Origin: Maritimibacter alkaliphilus HTCC2654
Lineage (GTDB): Bacteria; Pseudomonadota; Alphaproteobacteria; Rhodobacterales; Rhodobacteraceae
Reading direction: 5' to 3'
DNA: 64,000 nucleotides
NCBI RefSeq assembly: GCF_000152805.1
Contig: NZ_CH902578.1
Coordinates: forward strand, 447,173-511,172
Shown here: positions 20,407 through 29,771 of the stretch, one piece after another
Position numbering within the stretch: the first letter of the stretch is position 1
How the letters are laid out: each line of letters begins with the position of its first letter
The notes under the pieces: model-generated
Seen by the model: only the letters and a program-made list of their open reading frames with translations
Told to the model about the DNA's origin: nothing
Database searches by the model: none
Translations under genes and position numbers: made by a program

Positions 20407-21651
20407 TCAGCGCAGATATTCGATATGCGCATTGGCGCGCAGGTCGGCGAGCAGGTCGTTGGCATAGGCCCCGATCCGCTGGTTGCGCAGGGCATCGGCG
20501 ATCTGGGCGCGGCTCACGCTGTCGGGCACGTCGTTGCGACGGTTGCACAGCATCAGGAACACCAGCGTTCCGTTGCCAGCCGTCAGGCGGGTCGAAACTT
20601 CGCCGGGGTCGAGGTTGGCCAGTTCCGCGCGGTAGCGGGCGGGCACGGCGCCGGTGGGTAGCTCTTCGCGCACGAGTTGATCGGCGGGCAGGCCGCGCGC
20701 GATCGGATAAAGGTCGTCGCAGATCTGCACCTCGGCGCGGATGCGGTTCGCCTCTTCCTGACCGCCGGGCACGAAAAAGGCGGCGTATTCCAGAAGCTCG
20801 CCGACCTTGGTCGAGCGGATGGTTTCGCGGTCGCGCACGAAATAGACGGCGACGCCCACGTCCGGGATGATGACCGGGCGACTTGCGCGGCCTTCGCGGG
20901 TCGCACGCACCGCGCTTTGTGCCTGCGGCGGCAGCGCCTGCACATCGACCCAGTCGCGTTCGCCCGCGTTCAGGCGCGAAGGGACGACCGAAAAGCGTTT
21001 GGCGGCATCGGCGAATTCTTCGGCGGTGGTGATCTTGGACAGCCGGTCGGCGCGTGCGCGCGAGGCCTTGAGGCTGAGATCGGAGGAGGCCGGTAGCACG
21101 ATTTCCGTCAGCAGGAACTTTTCGCCCGGCTGCGGCTCGGCCTCGGCATAAGCGCGGTCGATCTCGCTCTCGGTGATCGAGACCTGCGGCAGGAACTTGG
21201 CGCGCGCCACTTCGCGCCAGACGATCCCGGCGGTGACGAAATCGCGGAACGTCTCGAACGCGATCCCGGCCTGCGCGAGGAAGGCCCCGAACTGTTCGAC
21301 GTCGAGATTGCCGCGCGCGGCGAACTCGGCCATGCCGTTCTGGACGGCCTCGGGATCGGCGGTGATCCCCATCCTTTCGGCTTCGGCCAGTTGGATGCGT
21401 TCGTTGATAAGCTGGTCGAGCGCGAGCTGCGTGATGTCGCCCGGCGCGTTTAGGATCCGCAGAAAGGCCATGCGTTGATTGCGCTCATAGACCGTCACGG
21501 CGGAATCGTTGACCTTGGCGACCGGGACGAACTGACCCTGTGCCGTTGCGGGCGATCCGGCCATCATCATGCCGAGGGCCGCCGAGGCACAGAGCGTGAG
21601 AATGCGTCCCGCCCAGCCGTTTCGCCGCGTCGATGCCGTGAATGTCTTCAT
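20407..21651 (-). CDS. surA: SurA-like periplasmic peptidyl-prolyl isomerase
   Basis: This 414-residue periplasmic chaperone assists outer-membrane protein folding. A signal peptide with a long basic start precedes ATAQG at about residue 35. The SurA N-terminal domain follows (VYERNQRMAFLRIL, LDQLINERIQLAEA), then one parvulin-like segment. I chose ATG 21651, where the signal peptide begins; a 62-residue upstream extension is low-complexity shadow sequence. In relatives the lptF-lptG-lptD genes often sit between pepA and surA; here only 311 bp separates them. Confidence 0.88.
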   Translation of the reverse strand: MKTFTASTRRNGWAGRILTLCASAALGMMMAGSPATAQGQFVPVAKVNDSAVTVYERNQRMAFLRILNAPGDITQLALDQLINERIQLAEAERMGITADPEAVQNGMAEFAARGNLDVEQFGAFLAQAGIAFETFRDFVTAGIVWREVARAKFLPQVSITESEIDRAYAEAEPQPGEKFLLTEIVLPASSDLSLKASRARADRLSKITTAEEFADAAKRFSVVPSRLNAGERDWVDVQALPPQAQSAVRATREGRASRPVIIPDVGVAVYFVRDRETIRSTKVGELLEYAAFFVPGGQEEANRIRAEVQICDDLYPIARGLPADQLVREELPTGAVPARYRAELANLDPGEVSTRLTAGNGTLVFLMLCNRRNDVPDSVSRAQIADALRNQRIGAYANDLLADLRANAHIEYLR

Positions 21652-21962
21652 ACCGCCCAACCTTGTCGTGTCTTCGTCACGGGCCGGGGGTGTTGTCTCA
21701 CCCCCCGGTTCACGCGCCACAATAGTCGGACTTGCCGCGCGGTGCGAGTGCAAATCTCGCCCCGAACCCGCGTTTTGGCTGCGAATTGCCGCCTGCATGC
21801 GGCGAGATGCGGTGGTCCGGGCGCGATCCTCCACCATATCTGGCGCGGGCGATTCCCCGTCAGGCGGACGTGGCGGACTGGTTGCACCGCCCCCGGCTTG
21901 GTGCTTACGTGGACAGAACGCGCGGCCAAGGCCCGCACCCCTACACCCCGACAGGAGACCCC
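21652..21962. other. Divergent surA/pepA intergenic region
   Basis: This 311-bp region holds the start regions of surA (minus) and pepA (plus). I see no gene. The only structure is an inverted repeat near surA, ccgggggtg (21684-21692) with caccccccgg (21699-21708), which has no T-tract. Confidence 0.5.
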
Positions 21963-23438
21963 ATGACCGACGTCATCACCCCCGCATTTCAACCGCTCGA
22001 CATCGAAACGCTCGCCGCCGCCGAGGGCCGTGTCGTCGTGCTCGCCCCGGACGAGGGGAGTATGGACAAGGGCGCGCGCCGGGTGAACCGCCTGACTAAG
22101 GGCGCGCTGGAGCGGCTTTTGGGTTCTGACGGGTTCGACAAGCTGAAGGCGGGCGAGGCGATGTCGCTGGCCTGGCCCGTGGGGATGGCCGCCGAGGCGG
22201 TCGACGTGGTGAAGATCGAAAAGCGCCTGACGCCCGAGCTTGCGCGCAAGGTCGGGGCCACGATCGGGGCCAAACTGAACGGCAAGAGCGTCACGGTGAT
22301 CGCAGGGTCGCACCGCAACCTCGATCAATTGGCGCTTGGCGCGATGCTGCGGGCCTATGCCTTCGTCGCGCACAAGACCGGCGAGGCGGGCGAGGTCAAG
22401 GACAGCGCGCTGACCCTTCTGACCACACAGCCCGACCAGTGGACGCCGACCGTGGCCGGGATCAAGGCACTGGCCGATGGCGTCTTCCTGACCCGTGATC
22501 TGGTGAACGAGCCCTCCAACGTGCTGACCACGACCGAATTCGCCAAACGGGCCGAGGGGCTGAAGGAGCTGGGTGTCGAGGTCGAGGTTCTGGAAGAGGA
22601 CGATCTCGAAAAACTCGGAATGCGCGCGCTTCTGGCCGTCGGGCAGGGGTCGGAAAGCCCGTCGAAGGTCGTCGTGATGCAATGGAAGGGCGGCAAGGAC
22701 GGCGACGCGCCGGTGGCCCTGATCGGCAAAGGCGTCTGCTTCGATTCCGGCGGCATCTCGATCAAGCCCGCTGGCGGCATGGAAGACATGACGATGGACA
22801 TGGGCGGCGCTGGCACCGTGACCGGCGTGATGAAGGCGCTCGCAGGTCGCAAGGCGGCGGCGAATGTCGTGGGGCTCATTGGTCTGGTCGAGAACATGCC
22901 GGACGGCAAGGCGCAGCGTCCGGGCGATATCGTGACGACCATGAAGGGCGATACGGTCGAGGTCATCAACACCGACGCCGAGGGGCGGATGGTGCTGTGC
23001 GACGTGCTCTGGTACGCGCAGGAACGGTTCAGCCCCGTGGCGATGGTGGACCTCGCCACGCTTACCGGGGCCTGCGTGATCGCACTCGGCCACGAAAATG
23101 CGGGTGTGTTTTCCAACGACGACGACTTCTGCCGGGATTTTCTGAAGGCGGCCGAGACGGAGGAGGAGGGCGCATGGCGTCTGCCGCTGTCGCCCGCCTA
23201 TGACAAGGCGCTTGAAAGCGCCAAGGCCGATTTCAAGCATGTCGGTGGCCGCCCGGCCGGCGCGACGACGGCCGCGCAGTTCCTGCAACGCTTCGTGAAG
23301 GACGGCGTGCCGTGGATTCACCTCGACATCGCGGGCGTCGCGGATGTGAAATCGCCCACGGCACTGGCGCCGAAAGGCGCGACGGGGTGGGGCGTGCGCG
23401 CGCTGAACCGTCTGATCGCGGACAATTACGAGGGCTGA
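21963..23438 (+). CDS. pepA: Leucyl aminopeptidase (M17)
   Basis: This 491-residue cytosolic M17 aminopeptidase removes N-terminal residues from peptides using two metals. The catalytic half shows GKGVCFDSGGISIKPAGGM with a metal-binding lysine and aspartate, and the family signature NTDAEGRMVLCD. The ATG at 21963 has the RBS caggag; longer in-frame starts upstream are non-coding. holC begins 1 base after the stop, as in many proteobacteria. Confidence 0.96.
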   Translation: MTDVITPAFQPLDIETLAAAEGRVVVLAPDEGSMDKGARRVNRLTKGALERLLGSDGFDKLKAGEAMSLAWPVGMAAEAVDVVKIEKRLTPELARKVGATIGAKLNGKSVTVIAGSHRNLDQLALGAMLRAYAFVAHKTGEAGEVKDSALTLLTTQPDQWTPTVAGIKALADGVFLTRDLVNEPSNVLTTTEFAKRAEGLKELGVEVEVLEEDDLEKLGMRALLAVGQGSESPSKVVVMQWKGGKDGDAPVALIGKGVCFDSGGISIKPAGGMEDMTMDMGGAGTVTGVMKALAGRKAAANVVGLIGLVENMPDGKAQRPGDIVTTMKGDTVEVINTDAEGRMVLCDVLWYAQERFSPVAMVDLATLTGACVIALGHENAGVFSNDDDFCRDFLKAAETEEEGAWRLPLSPAYDKALESAKADFKHVGGRPAGATTAAQFLQRFVKDGVPWIHLDIAGVADVKSPTALAPKGATGWGVRALNRLIADNYEG

Positions 23439-23439
23439 G

Positions 23440-23889
23440 GTGGGCGAGGCCTATTTCTACCACATGACCCGGACCCCGCTGGAAGACACGCTTCCGGTCC
23501 TGCTTGGCCGCGCGCGCGAGCAGGGCTGGCGGGTGGTGGTGCGCGGGCGCAGCGAAGCGCGGCTCAGGTGGCTCGACGAAAAGTTGTGGATGGGCGACGG
23601 GTTTCTGCCGCACGGCATTTCAGGTGGGCCGCATGACGACGATCAGCCGATCCTGCTGACGACCGGCACGGCGACGGCGGACTGCGTCGTGTCGATGGAC
23701 GGGGCCGAGGTCGCGCCGGACGAGGTGGGCGAGGCGGCGCGCGTCATGATCCTGTTCGACGGAAACGACGATGGGGCGGTCGAACGCGCGCGCGAGCAAT
23801 GGCGGACGATGACCGGCGCCAAGGTGGTCGCGAAATACTGGTCGCAGGAAACCGGGCGCTGGCAGTTGAAGGCGGAAAGCGGCGGATAA
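23440..23889 (+). CDS. holC: DNA polymerase III chi subunit
   Basis: HolC (149 residues) links the clamp loader to SSB. It shows the N-terminal EAYFYHMTRTPLEDTLP, AREQGWRVVVRG, LWMGDGFLPHG and LFDGND seen in alphaproteobacterial chi proteins. It starts at GTG directly after the pepA stop (TGAGGTG), so coupling to pepA is likely. A 228-bp gene-free stretch follows. Confidence 0.92.
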   Translation: MGEAYFYHMTRTPLEDTLPVLLGRAREQGWRVVVRGRSEARLRWLDEKLWMGDGFLPHGISGGPHDDDQPILLTTGTATADCVVSMDGAEVAPDEVGEAARVMILFDGNDDGAVERAREQWRTMTGAKVVAKYWSQETGRWQLKAESGG

Positions 23890-23937
23890 GGATCGTGTGG
23901 GCGGGGGCCGGGGTGTTCGTGCGGCCAAGATACCAGA

Positions 23938-23975
23938 ATACTAGGATTCTAGTATCCTAGTGGGAATACTATCCC
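23938..23975. repeat. Overlapping CTAG-centred inverted repeats
   Basis: CTAG occurs three times at exact 8-bp intervals (23941, 23949, 23957), creating two overlapping palindromes: atactag-gatt-ctagtat and actagga-ttctagta-tcctagt. A partial ggaatactatcc dyad follows. The surrounding 23890-24117 region is AT-richer than its neighbours and holds no gene; it lies between the convergent holC and amtB genes. Confidence 0.6.
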
Positions 23976-24068
23976 GAATTTTTAGATACTCGCGCTCCAC
24001 TCACCCCCTCAAAGGTTAATTTCCACAATCTGGCCCATCCCTCCGAGCCACCTTCCAAAACGCAATAC

Positions 24069-24091
24069 GCCGCCGGCACATTGCCGGCGGC
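24069..24091 (-). terminator. Likely terminator of amtB
   Basis: This is a perfect 10-bp stem (gccgccggca / tgccggcggc) with a 3-nt loop, 26 bp after the amtB stop. The T-run after it on the minus strand is short and displaced (gtattgcgtttt). Confidence 0.6.
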
Positions 24092-24117
24092 ATTCGCATT
24101 TCTGTGCCTTGATCCGA

Positions 24118-25296
24118 CTACGACACGGTGTCGTAGGCCCGCTCTCCATGCACCGTGATGTCGAGCCCGTTGGTCTCGGTCTCTTCGTCCACGCGCAGAT
24201 GGGTGACGACGGCCACCAGCTTGATCAGCACGAAGGTCACGACGATGGTGAACACGCCAACGATGGCGAGCGAGCCCAGTTGCGCGGCCCAGGTTCCGGC
24301 ACCGAAGACCGCGATCATGATCGTGCCGAAGATCCCGCCGACGCCATGCACCGCGAACACGTCGAGCGTGTCGTCGATCTTGAGCGTGTTGCGGATCAGG
24401 TTCACGGCCTCCTGACACAGGATGCCAGCGACACCGCCGATGATGAGCGCCTCGACCGGGCCGATGAAACCCGAGGCGGGCGTGACCGAGGCGAGGCCCG
24501 CGATGGTTCCCGTCACGATCCCGACGAGCGAGGCGCGGCCGAACTTGATCTTCTCCCACAGCGCCCAAGTGAGCGAGGCGGCGGCGGCCGACAGATGCGT
24601 GGCCGTCAGCGCCATCGCGGCGCCCCCGTCGGCGGCCAATTGCGACCCGCCGTTGAAGCCGAACCAGCCGACCCAGAGCATCGAGGCGCCGATCATCACG
24701 AAGCCGGGCGAATGCGGCGGCTTCTTCTGGTCGCGACGCGGGCCGAGAAAGACCGAGATCATGATCGCGGCGAGGCCGGCGGTTTCGTGCACCACGATGC
24801 CGCCCGCGAAATCGCGCACGCCGGTGTCACCGAAGATCCCGCCGTCCGACAGGAACCCGCCGCCCCAGATCCAATGCGCGACGGGCGCGTAGCACAGAAG
24901 CATCCAGAGACCGGAAAAGGCGAGGACGAAGCCGAAGCCGATCCGCTCCACATAGGCCCCGACGATCAGCGCGGGGGTGATGATCGCGAAGGTCATCTGG
25001 AAGGCGAAGAACAGCACTTCGGGGATCGTGCCCGACAGGGTGTCGGCGTCGATGCCGGTGAGAAAGGCTTTGCCGAGCCCGCCCCAGATCGCGTTGCCGT
25101 CGCCGAAGGCGATGGAATAGCCCGCCACCAGCCACAACACGCTCATCAGCGCGGCGATGGCATAGACATGCATGAAGACCGAGAGCACGTTCCTTGCCCG
25201 TACCAGCCCCCCGTAAAACAGCGCCAGCCCCGGCAGCGTCATGAAAAGCACCAGCGCGGTCGCTACGATGATCCAGGCGGTATCTGCCCCGTTCAT
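24118..25296 (-). CDS. amtB: Ammonium transporter AmtB
   Basis: AmtB (392 residues) is a trimeric inner-membrane ammonium channel with about 11 helices. The N-terminal FYGGLVRARNVLSV matches the family, and the pore twin-histidine positions fit VVHETAG and AVHGVGG. The ATG at 25296 has a strong RBS (gaggagggg). In most relatives glnK directly precedes amtB; here the upstream gene is pncC, so amtB is alone. Two TGCG/CGCA dyads 86-122 bp upstream suggest nitrogen control. Confidence 0.93.
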   Translation of the reverse strand: MNGADTAWIIVATALVLFMTLPGLALFYGGLVRARNVLSVFMHVYAIAALMSVLWLVAGYSIAFGDGNAIWGGLGKAFLTGIDADTLSGTIPEVLFFAFQMTFAIITPALIVGAYVERIGFGFVLAFSGLWMLLCYAPVAHWIWGGGFLSDGGIFGDTGVRDFAGGIVVHETAGLAAIMISVFLGPRRDQKKPPHSPGFVMIGASMLWVGWFGFNGGSQLAADGGAAMALTATHLSAAAASLTWALWEKIKFGRASLVGIVTGTIAGLASVTPASGFIGPVEALIIGGVAGILCQEAVNLIRNTLKIDDTLDVFAVHGVGGIFGTIMIAVFGAGTWAAQLGSLAIVGVFTIVVTFVLIKLVAVVTHLRVDEETETNGLDITVHGERAYDTVS

Positions 25297-25381
25297 TGTC
25301 CCCTCCTCTTGAATTGGTGGGCGGGGTGTTGCGGGCGTGGGAGGTAAGGGCAAGCCTCATTCCTGTGCGGCGTGATTAATT

Positions 25382-25418
25382 TGCGCGCAGTTCTCGCAAT
25401 GCGCATGAAATACGCGCA
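25382..25418. promoter_or_regulatory. Tandem NtrC-like dyads upstream of amtB
   Basis: Site 1 (25382-25398) is TGC-N11-GCA, the half-site spacing of NtrC boxes; site 2 (25400-25418) is tgcgc-N9-gcgca. Their centres are 19 bp apart, about two helical turns. The nearest end is 86 bp upstream of the amtB ATG. The consensus is short, so this is an inference. Confidence 0.4.
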
Positions 25419-25458
25419 TGAGTCGAAAAGATGACGCCAAAATAGGCGGAAGTGAATC

Positions 25459-25929
25459 TCAGGCGGCGGTGGCGCGTGCGGCGAGAAGCGCGAGCGCGTG
25501 GCGCATGGCCGCGTCGCGCACCGCACCGCGCCCGAGGGCGCCGAATTCGACCGTTTCGGCCTCGGTCGGCCCATGTCCGGCGATGGCGAAACAGACCCGG
25601 CCTTCGGGCTTGTGCTCGGATCCGCCGGGCCCCGCGATACCCGTGATCGACACGGCGAGGCTTGCATCGGACCGCGCCAAAGCCCCCTCGGCCATTTCGC
25701 GCGCGATCTCTTCCGAAACCGCGCCGTGCGCGTCGAGCGTCTCCGGGCGGATGCCCAGCATCTCGATCTTGGCGCCGTTGGAATAGGTGATGAAGCCGCG
25801 CTCGAACACGTCCGACGATCCGGCGATGTCGGTGAGCGCGGCGCCGACCATGCCGCCGGTGCAGCTCTCGGCTGTGGCGATGGTGACGCCTTTGGACCGG
25901 CACAGGGTGAGAAGCTCGGCAGGCTCCAT
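25459..25929 (-). CDS. pncC: Nicotinamide-nucleotide amidohydrolase (CinA C-terminal domain)
   Basis: This 156-residue protein is the stand-alone CinA C-terminal domain. It has TAESCTGGMVGAALTDIAGSS with the catalytic serine region, GFITYSNGAK, and ITGIAGPGGSEHKPEGRV. Such proteins deamidate NMN to NaMN in pyridine nucleotide recycling. It starts 2 bp after the pgpA stop on the minus strand, ending an ispDF-pgpA-pncC unit. The upstream in-frame extension to 26064 overlaps pgpA and is rejected. Confidence 0.9.
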   Translation of the reverse strand: MEPAELLTLCRSKGVTIATAESCTGGMVGAALTDIAGSSDVFERGFITYSNGAKIEMLGIRPETLDAHGAVSEEIAREMAEGALARSDASLAVSITGIAGPGGSEHKPEGRVCFAIAGHGPTEAETVEFGALGRGAVRDAAMRHALALLAARATAA

Positions 25930-25931
25930 CG

Positions 25932-26423
25932 TCAGACCAGAATGATGAGATGCGACAGCGCGGCGAGGATCAGGACACCGATCCCGGCGAACACGCCCGC
26001 GATCACGTCGTCGAGCATGACACCCAGCGGGTCGCCGCGCCGGTCGGCCCAGCCGACGAGCCACGGTTTCCAGATGTCGAACAGCCGAAACAGCAGGAAG
26101 CCCGCGACCCAGCCGGGCCAGAGTTTCAGCACATCGACTCCGACCCCCATCGCGCCGATGGACACGGGCAGGATGGCGAGCGCCTGACCGACCACTTCGT
26201 CGATGACGATCTCGGACGGGTCTTCGATACCGAGCTCGGCGGTCATCTGCTGCGTGGCCCAGAGGCCGGCGGCGAACAGGACGACAGCGCCGATAGCGAT
26301 GGCGAGCGGACCACCCAGCTGGTGCAGCGCCCAGATCAGGGGCAGGGCGAAGAGCGATCCCCAGGTGCCGGAGGCGGGCTTGAGGTAGCCGGTGAACAGA
26401 AAGGTGGCGATCACGCGGCTCAT
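25932..26423 (-). CDS. pgpA: Phosphatidylglycerophosphatase A
   Basis: PgpA (163 residues, about four helices) dephosphorylates phosphatidylglycerol phosphate in the inner membrane. The N-terminal [15 protein letters not shown], the metal-binding IVIDEVVGQ, and RLFDIWKPW followed by [13 protein letters not shown] are the family motifs. Its ATG overlaps the ispDF stop (ATGA). Confidence 0.92.
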   Translation of the reverse strand: MSRVIATFLFTGYLKPASGTWGSLFALPLIWALHQLGGPLAIAIGAVVLFAAGLWATQQMTAELGIEDPSEIVIDEVVGQALAILPVSIGAMGVGVDVLKLWPGWVAGFLLFRLFDIWKPWLVGWADRRGDPLGVMLDDVIAGVFAGIGVLILAALSHLIILV

Positions 26424-27550
26424 GCGCGCACCAGCGTCGCGACGGCCTGCGCCGCGATTCCCTCTTCCCGGCCCGTGAAGCCCAGACGTTCCGAGGTGGT
26501 CGCCTTGACGCTCACCCGGTCCACGTCCAGCCCCATGATCCGGGCCAGTTCCGCGCGCATGGCGCCCGCGTGCGGGCCGATCTTGGGGCGCTCGCAGATA
26601 AGCGTCACGTCGCAGTTCGAGATCGCGAAGCCTTTCGAGCCGGCCAATTCGACCGCATGGCGCAGGAAAATGTCGCTGGCGGCGCCCTTCCACTGGGGAT
26701 CGGAGGGCGGGAAGTGCTGGCCGATGTCGCCCTCGGCCAAGGCGCCGTAGATCGCGTCGGTCAGGGCATGCATCCCCACATCCGCGTCGGAATGGCCCTT
26801 GAGCGCCCGGTCATGCGGGACCGTGACGCCGCAGAGCGTGACGGCATCGCCGTCTTCGAAGGCATGCACGTCGAAACCGGTTCCGGTGCGTATGTCCACG
26901 CGACCTCCCAAAAGCTGTTCGGCGCGGGCGAAATCGTCCGGGCCGGTGATTTTCAGGTTGGACTCGTCGCCCGCCACGATGGTCACGTCAAGTCCGGCAG
27001 ACCGGGCCACCGCGACGTCATCCATCGCGTCGCCGTCATGGGCGCGGTGGGCGTCGAGGTAGGCGGCGAAGCGAAAGCCCTGCGGCGTCTGGGCGCGGAA
27101 AAGCCCGGTCCGGTCGCGGGTGCCGGTGACGTGGCCGTCCTCGCCCGTCCAGAGCGCATCGGTCACGGCAAGCGCGGGCGCGGCCCCGCCCGTCGTTTCC
27201 AGCGCGTCGATCACCCGGTCGATAAGGGCGTGGGTCGCAAGGGGGCGGGCCACGTCGTGAATGAGCACGCCGTCAGGGGGATCACCCGCCAGCGCCTCGA
27301 GCCCCGCCGCGACGCTGGCGTGGCGGGAGGCGCCGCCCGTTGCGACGAGAACGTCGGTAAAGCCCGCCGCCTGACCCATGTCGTCCGGGTGCAGCACCAT
27401 GACGATCCGCCCGATGCGGGGGTGAGTCCGAAAGGCATCGACCGTCCAGTCCGCCACGCGCCGCCCGGCGAGGCTGCGCCACTGTTTCGGCACGTCCCCG
27501 CCCGCGCGCGTTCCGCGTCCGGCGGCGACGATGATTGCGGCGATTTCCAT
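26420..27550 (-). CDS. ispDF: Bifunctional IspD/IspF isoprenoid enzyme
   Basis: This 376-residue fusion carries two steps of the MEP pathway. The IspD half (about 1-217) has [15 protein letters not shown] and VPKQW for CTP binding; the IspF half (about 218-376) has [13 protein letters not shown], the zinc-binding [18 protein letters not shown], and [15 protein letters not shown]. Fused IspDF is common in alphaproteobacteria. It is divergent from dusB across a 167-bp promoter region. Confidence 0.96.
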   Translation of the reverse strand: MEIAAIIVAAGRGTRAGGDVPKQWRSLAGRRVADWTVDAFRTHPRIGRIVMVLHPDDMGQAAGFTDVLVATGGASRHASVAAGLEALAGDPPDGVLIHDVARPLATHALIDRVIDALETTGGAAPALAVTDALWTGEDGHVTGTRDRTGLFRAQTPQGFRFAAYLDAHRAHDGDAMDDVAVARSAGLDVTIVAGDESNLKITGPDDFARAEQLLGGRVDIRTGTGFDVHAFEDGDAVTLCGVTVPHDRALKGHSDADVGMHALTDAIYGALAEGDIGQHFPPSDPQWKGAASDIFLRHAVELAGSKGFAISNCDVTLICERPKIGPHAGAMRAELARIMGLDVDRVSVKATTSERLGFTGREEGIAAQAVATLVRA

Positions 27551-27610
27551 GGTGTTCGTTTACGCTTTGCCCGATTGGAGGACAATGGCACAGGTTCCCG
27601 CAGGGCAAAT

Positions 27611-27627
27611 TGCACAAATAACAGGCA
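27611..27627. promoter_or_regulatory. NtrC-like dyad in the ispDF/dusB region
   Basis: tgcacaaataacaggca fits TGC-N11-GCA and lies 36 bp upstream of the predicted dusB -35 box. A match this short can occur by chance several times in a 64-kb GC-rich window. Confidence 0.3.
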
Positions 27628-27662
27628 TATGCGGAATAATTCCCAAGCTGAACGCCACTAAT

Positions 27663-27691
27663 TTGCGCTCTTTTGGTTGTCGTCCTATATC
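27663..27691 (+). promoter_or_regulatory. Sigma-70-type promoter of dusB-ntrBC
   Basis: A -35 box TTGCGC and a -10 box TATATC are separated by exactly 17 bp. The -10 ends 26 bp before the dusB GTG, which has the RBS aagga at 27706. Confidence 0.55.
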
Positions 27692-27717
27692 GAGTGCAAA
27701 CGCACAAGGATTAAGCA

Positions 27718-28701
27718 GTGGCGATCTGCCTGTCCGAAAACCTGACCCTAGACCCACCCGTCTTTCTGGCCCCGATGGCCGGGATCACGGATTTGCCGTT
27801 TCGCGACCTCGTGTCGTCCTTCGGTGCGGGCCTTGTGGTGTCCGAGATGGTGGCGAGCCAGGAGATGGTTCAGGCCAAGCCGGGCACCCGCGAACGGGCC
27901 GAGCTGGGCATCGAGGTCGCCAATACGGCCGTCCAGCTTGCCGGCCGCGATCCCTATTGGATCGGCGAGGCGGCGCGGATGGTGGAAGCGAACGGGGCAC
28001 GGATGATCGACATCAACATGGGATGCCCGGCGAAAAAGGTGGTCGGCGGCCTGTCGGGGTCGGCGCTTCTGCGCGACCTGCCGCTGGCGCTCCGCCTGAT
28101 CGAGGCGGTCGTCGAGGCGGTCGAGGTGCCCGTGACGCTCAAAACCCGGCTCGGCTGGGACGACGATCTGATGAACGCGCCGACGCTCGCCGCGCAGGCC
28201 GAGGCGGCGGGGATTCGGATGATTACCATCCACGGGCGCACCCGCTGCCAGTTCTACAAGGGGCGGGCCGACTGGGGCGCGATCCGGGCGGTGAAGGACG
28301 CGGTGGACATCCCGGTGATCGCGAACGGCGACATCTGTTCCACGCCGGACGCGCGATCCGCCCTGAATGCTTCGGGGGCCGATGGCGTGATGGTCGGGCG
28401 CGGGACCGGCGGGCGGCCCTGGCTGATCGCCGAAATCGCCTCCGAGCTTTTCGACGCACCCGCACCGGACGTGCCCGAGGGTGCGGCACTCATCGACATG
28501 GTGCAGGGCCATTACGAGGCCTCGCTCAGGTTCTATGGCGACGCGCTCGGCAAACGGGTCATCCGCAAGCACCTTGGCTGGTACATGGACGAGGCGGGAA
28601 CACCGCCCGATCTGCGCCGTCGCGTGTTGTCCGAGCCGGAGCCCGCGCGCGTCCTCGACCTGATCCCGACAGCCCTGAACGCCGCGAAGGAAGCTGCATG
28701 A
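27718..28701 (+). CDS. dusB: tRNA dihydrouridine synthase (NifR3)
   Basis: DusB reduces uridines in the tRNA D-loop using FMN and NADPH. The 327-residue protein has [16 protein letters not shown] at the N-terminus, the catalytic-cysteine motif [18 protein letters not shown] and the FMN phosphate site [12 protein letters not shown]. In Rhodobacter this gene is known as nifR3 and precedes ntrBC, as here. The GTG start has an RBS (aagga) 7 bases upstream; its stop overlaps the ntrB ATG. Confidence 0.95.
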   Translation: MAICLSENLTLDPPVFLAPMAGITDLPFRDLVSSFGAGLVVSEMVASQEMVQAKPGTRERAELGIEVANTAVQLAGRDPYWIGEAARMVEANGARMIDINMGCPAKKVVGGLSGSALLRDLPLALRLIEAVVEAVEVPVTLKTRLGWDDDLMNAPTLAAQAEAAGIRMITIHGRTRCQFYKGRADWGAIRAVKDAVDIPVIANGDICSTPDARSALNASGADGVMVGRGTGGRPWLIAEIASELFDAPAPDVPEGAALIDMVQGHYEASLRFYGDALGKRVIRKHLGWYMDEAGTPPDLRRRVLSEPEPARVLDLIPTALNAAKEAA

Positions 28702-29765
28702 CCGACGACGAAATCCTTTGGAACTCGCTCCCGGTGCCGGGGCTCATCATCGACGGAAACGACGAGATCGTGGATGCGAATTCAGCGGCGGAGGCGTTTC
28801 TGAACAGCTCGTCCAAGAGCCTCGCGGGCAAGGCCGTGCTGGATCAGCTCGCCATCGCGACCAACATGGAAGGGGCCTTCGCGCGGGTCAGGCGCGATCA
28901 GGGGGCGATGTTCATCAATTCGGTGGACGTGGGCACCGGCACCACCGCGCCGGTCGAATGCAACATCCAGATCGCGCCGATGATGCACACGAAAGACCAG
29001 CTTCTGATGCTGATGGAGCCGCGCAAACTTGCCGACCGGATGGGCAAGGCGCACGGGGTGAAATCGGCCGCCCGTTCCGCCATCGGCATGGCCGAGATGC
29101 TGGCGCATGAGATCAAGAACCCGCTCGCCGGGATCACCGGGGCGGCGCAGCTTCTGTCGATGAACCTGTCGGCGGACGATCTTGAGCTCACCGATTTGAT
29201 CGTGGCCGAAAGCCGCCGCATCGTGGCGCTTCTGGAGCAGGTCGAACAGTTCGGAAACCTGCGTCCGCCGGAAAAGCGCGAGGTGAACGTGCACGACCTT
29301 CTGGACCGGGCGCAGAAGTCGGCGGAGGTCGGATTCGCGGCGAAAATGTCGATCCACGAAGATTACGACCCGTCGCTGCCGCCGACCTATGTGGACCCGG
29401 ACCAGTTGATGCAGGTGTTCCTGAACCTGTTGAAGAACGCCGCGCAAGTCGCGGGCGACGAAGGCGGAACGATCAAGATCCGCACGTTCTATGACCACTC
29501 GCTGCGGCTCAGGCGGACCGACGGCACCGGCAACCGCCTGCCGCTTCAGGTCGAGATCATCGACAACGGGCCGGGCATTCCGCCCGAGATTGTCGATCAG
29601 ATCTTCGAGCCTTTCGTATCGGGGCGCGAAAACGGCACCGGACTGGGCCTCGCGCTCGTCTCGAAAATCATTTCGGACCACGACGGATGGGTGTCCGTCG
29701 ATTCGGTCCCCGGCAAGACGGTGTTTCGGATTTCGCTACCCGTCGCACCCAAGGACAAGGAGTAA
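28698..29765 (+). CDS. ntrB: Nitrogen-regulation sensor kinase NtrB
   Basis: NtrB (GlnL) senses PII signalling and phosphorylates NtrC. The 355-residue soluble protein has an N-terminal PAS domain (about 5-115; [22 protein letters not shown]), the H-box [12 protein letters not shown] with His137, the N-box LNLLKNAAQ, and the G boxes DNGPGIPP and GTGLGLALV. No membrane segment is present, as expected for NtrB. It overlaps dusB by 4 bp and is followed by ntrC after 6 bp. Confidence 0.95.
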   Translation: MTDDEILWNSLPVPGLIIDGNDEIVDANSAAEAFLNSSSKSLAGKAVLDQLAIATNMEGAFARVRRDQGAMFINSVDVGTGTTAPVECNIQIAPMMHTKDQLLMLMEPRKLADRMGKAHGVKSAARSAIGMAEMLAHEIKNPLAGITGAAQLLSMNLSADDLELTDLIVAESRRIVALLEQVEQFGNLRPPEKREVNVHDLLDRAQKSAEVGFAAKMSIHEDYDPSLPPTYVDPDQLMQVFLNLLKNAAQVAGDEGGTIKIRTFYDHSLRLRRTDGTGNRLPLQVEIIDNGPGIPPEIVDQIFEPFVSGRENGTGLGLALVSKIISDHDGWVSVDSVPGKTVFRISLPVAPKDKE

Positions 29766-29771
29766 TCCACG

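Noticed and set aside
21652-21837. 62-residue N-terminal extension of surA
   Set aside because: It precedes a good signal peptide and contains no conserved sequence.
27531-28697. Long in-frame extension upstream of ntrB
   Set aside because: It runs through dusB in another frame; the ATG at 28698 with 4-bp overlap is the natural start of NtrB.
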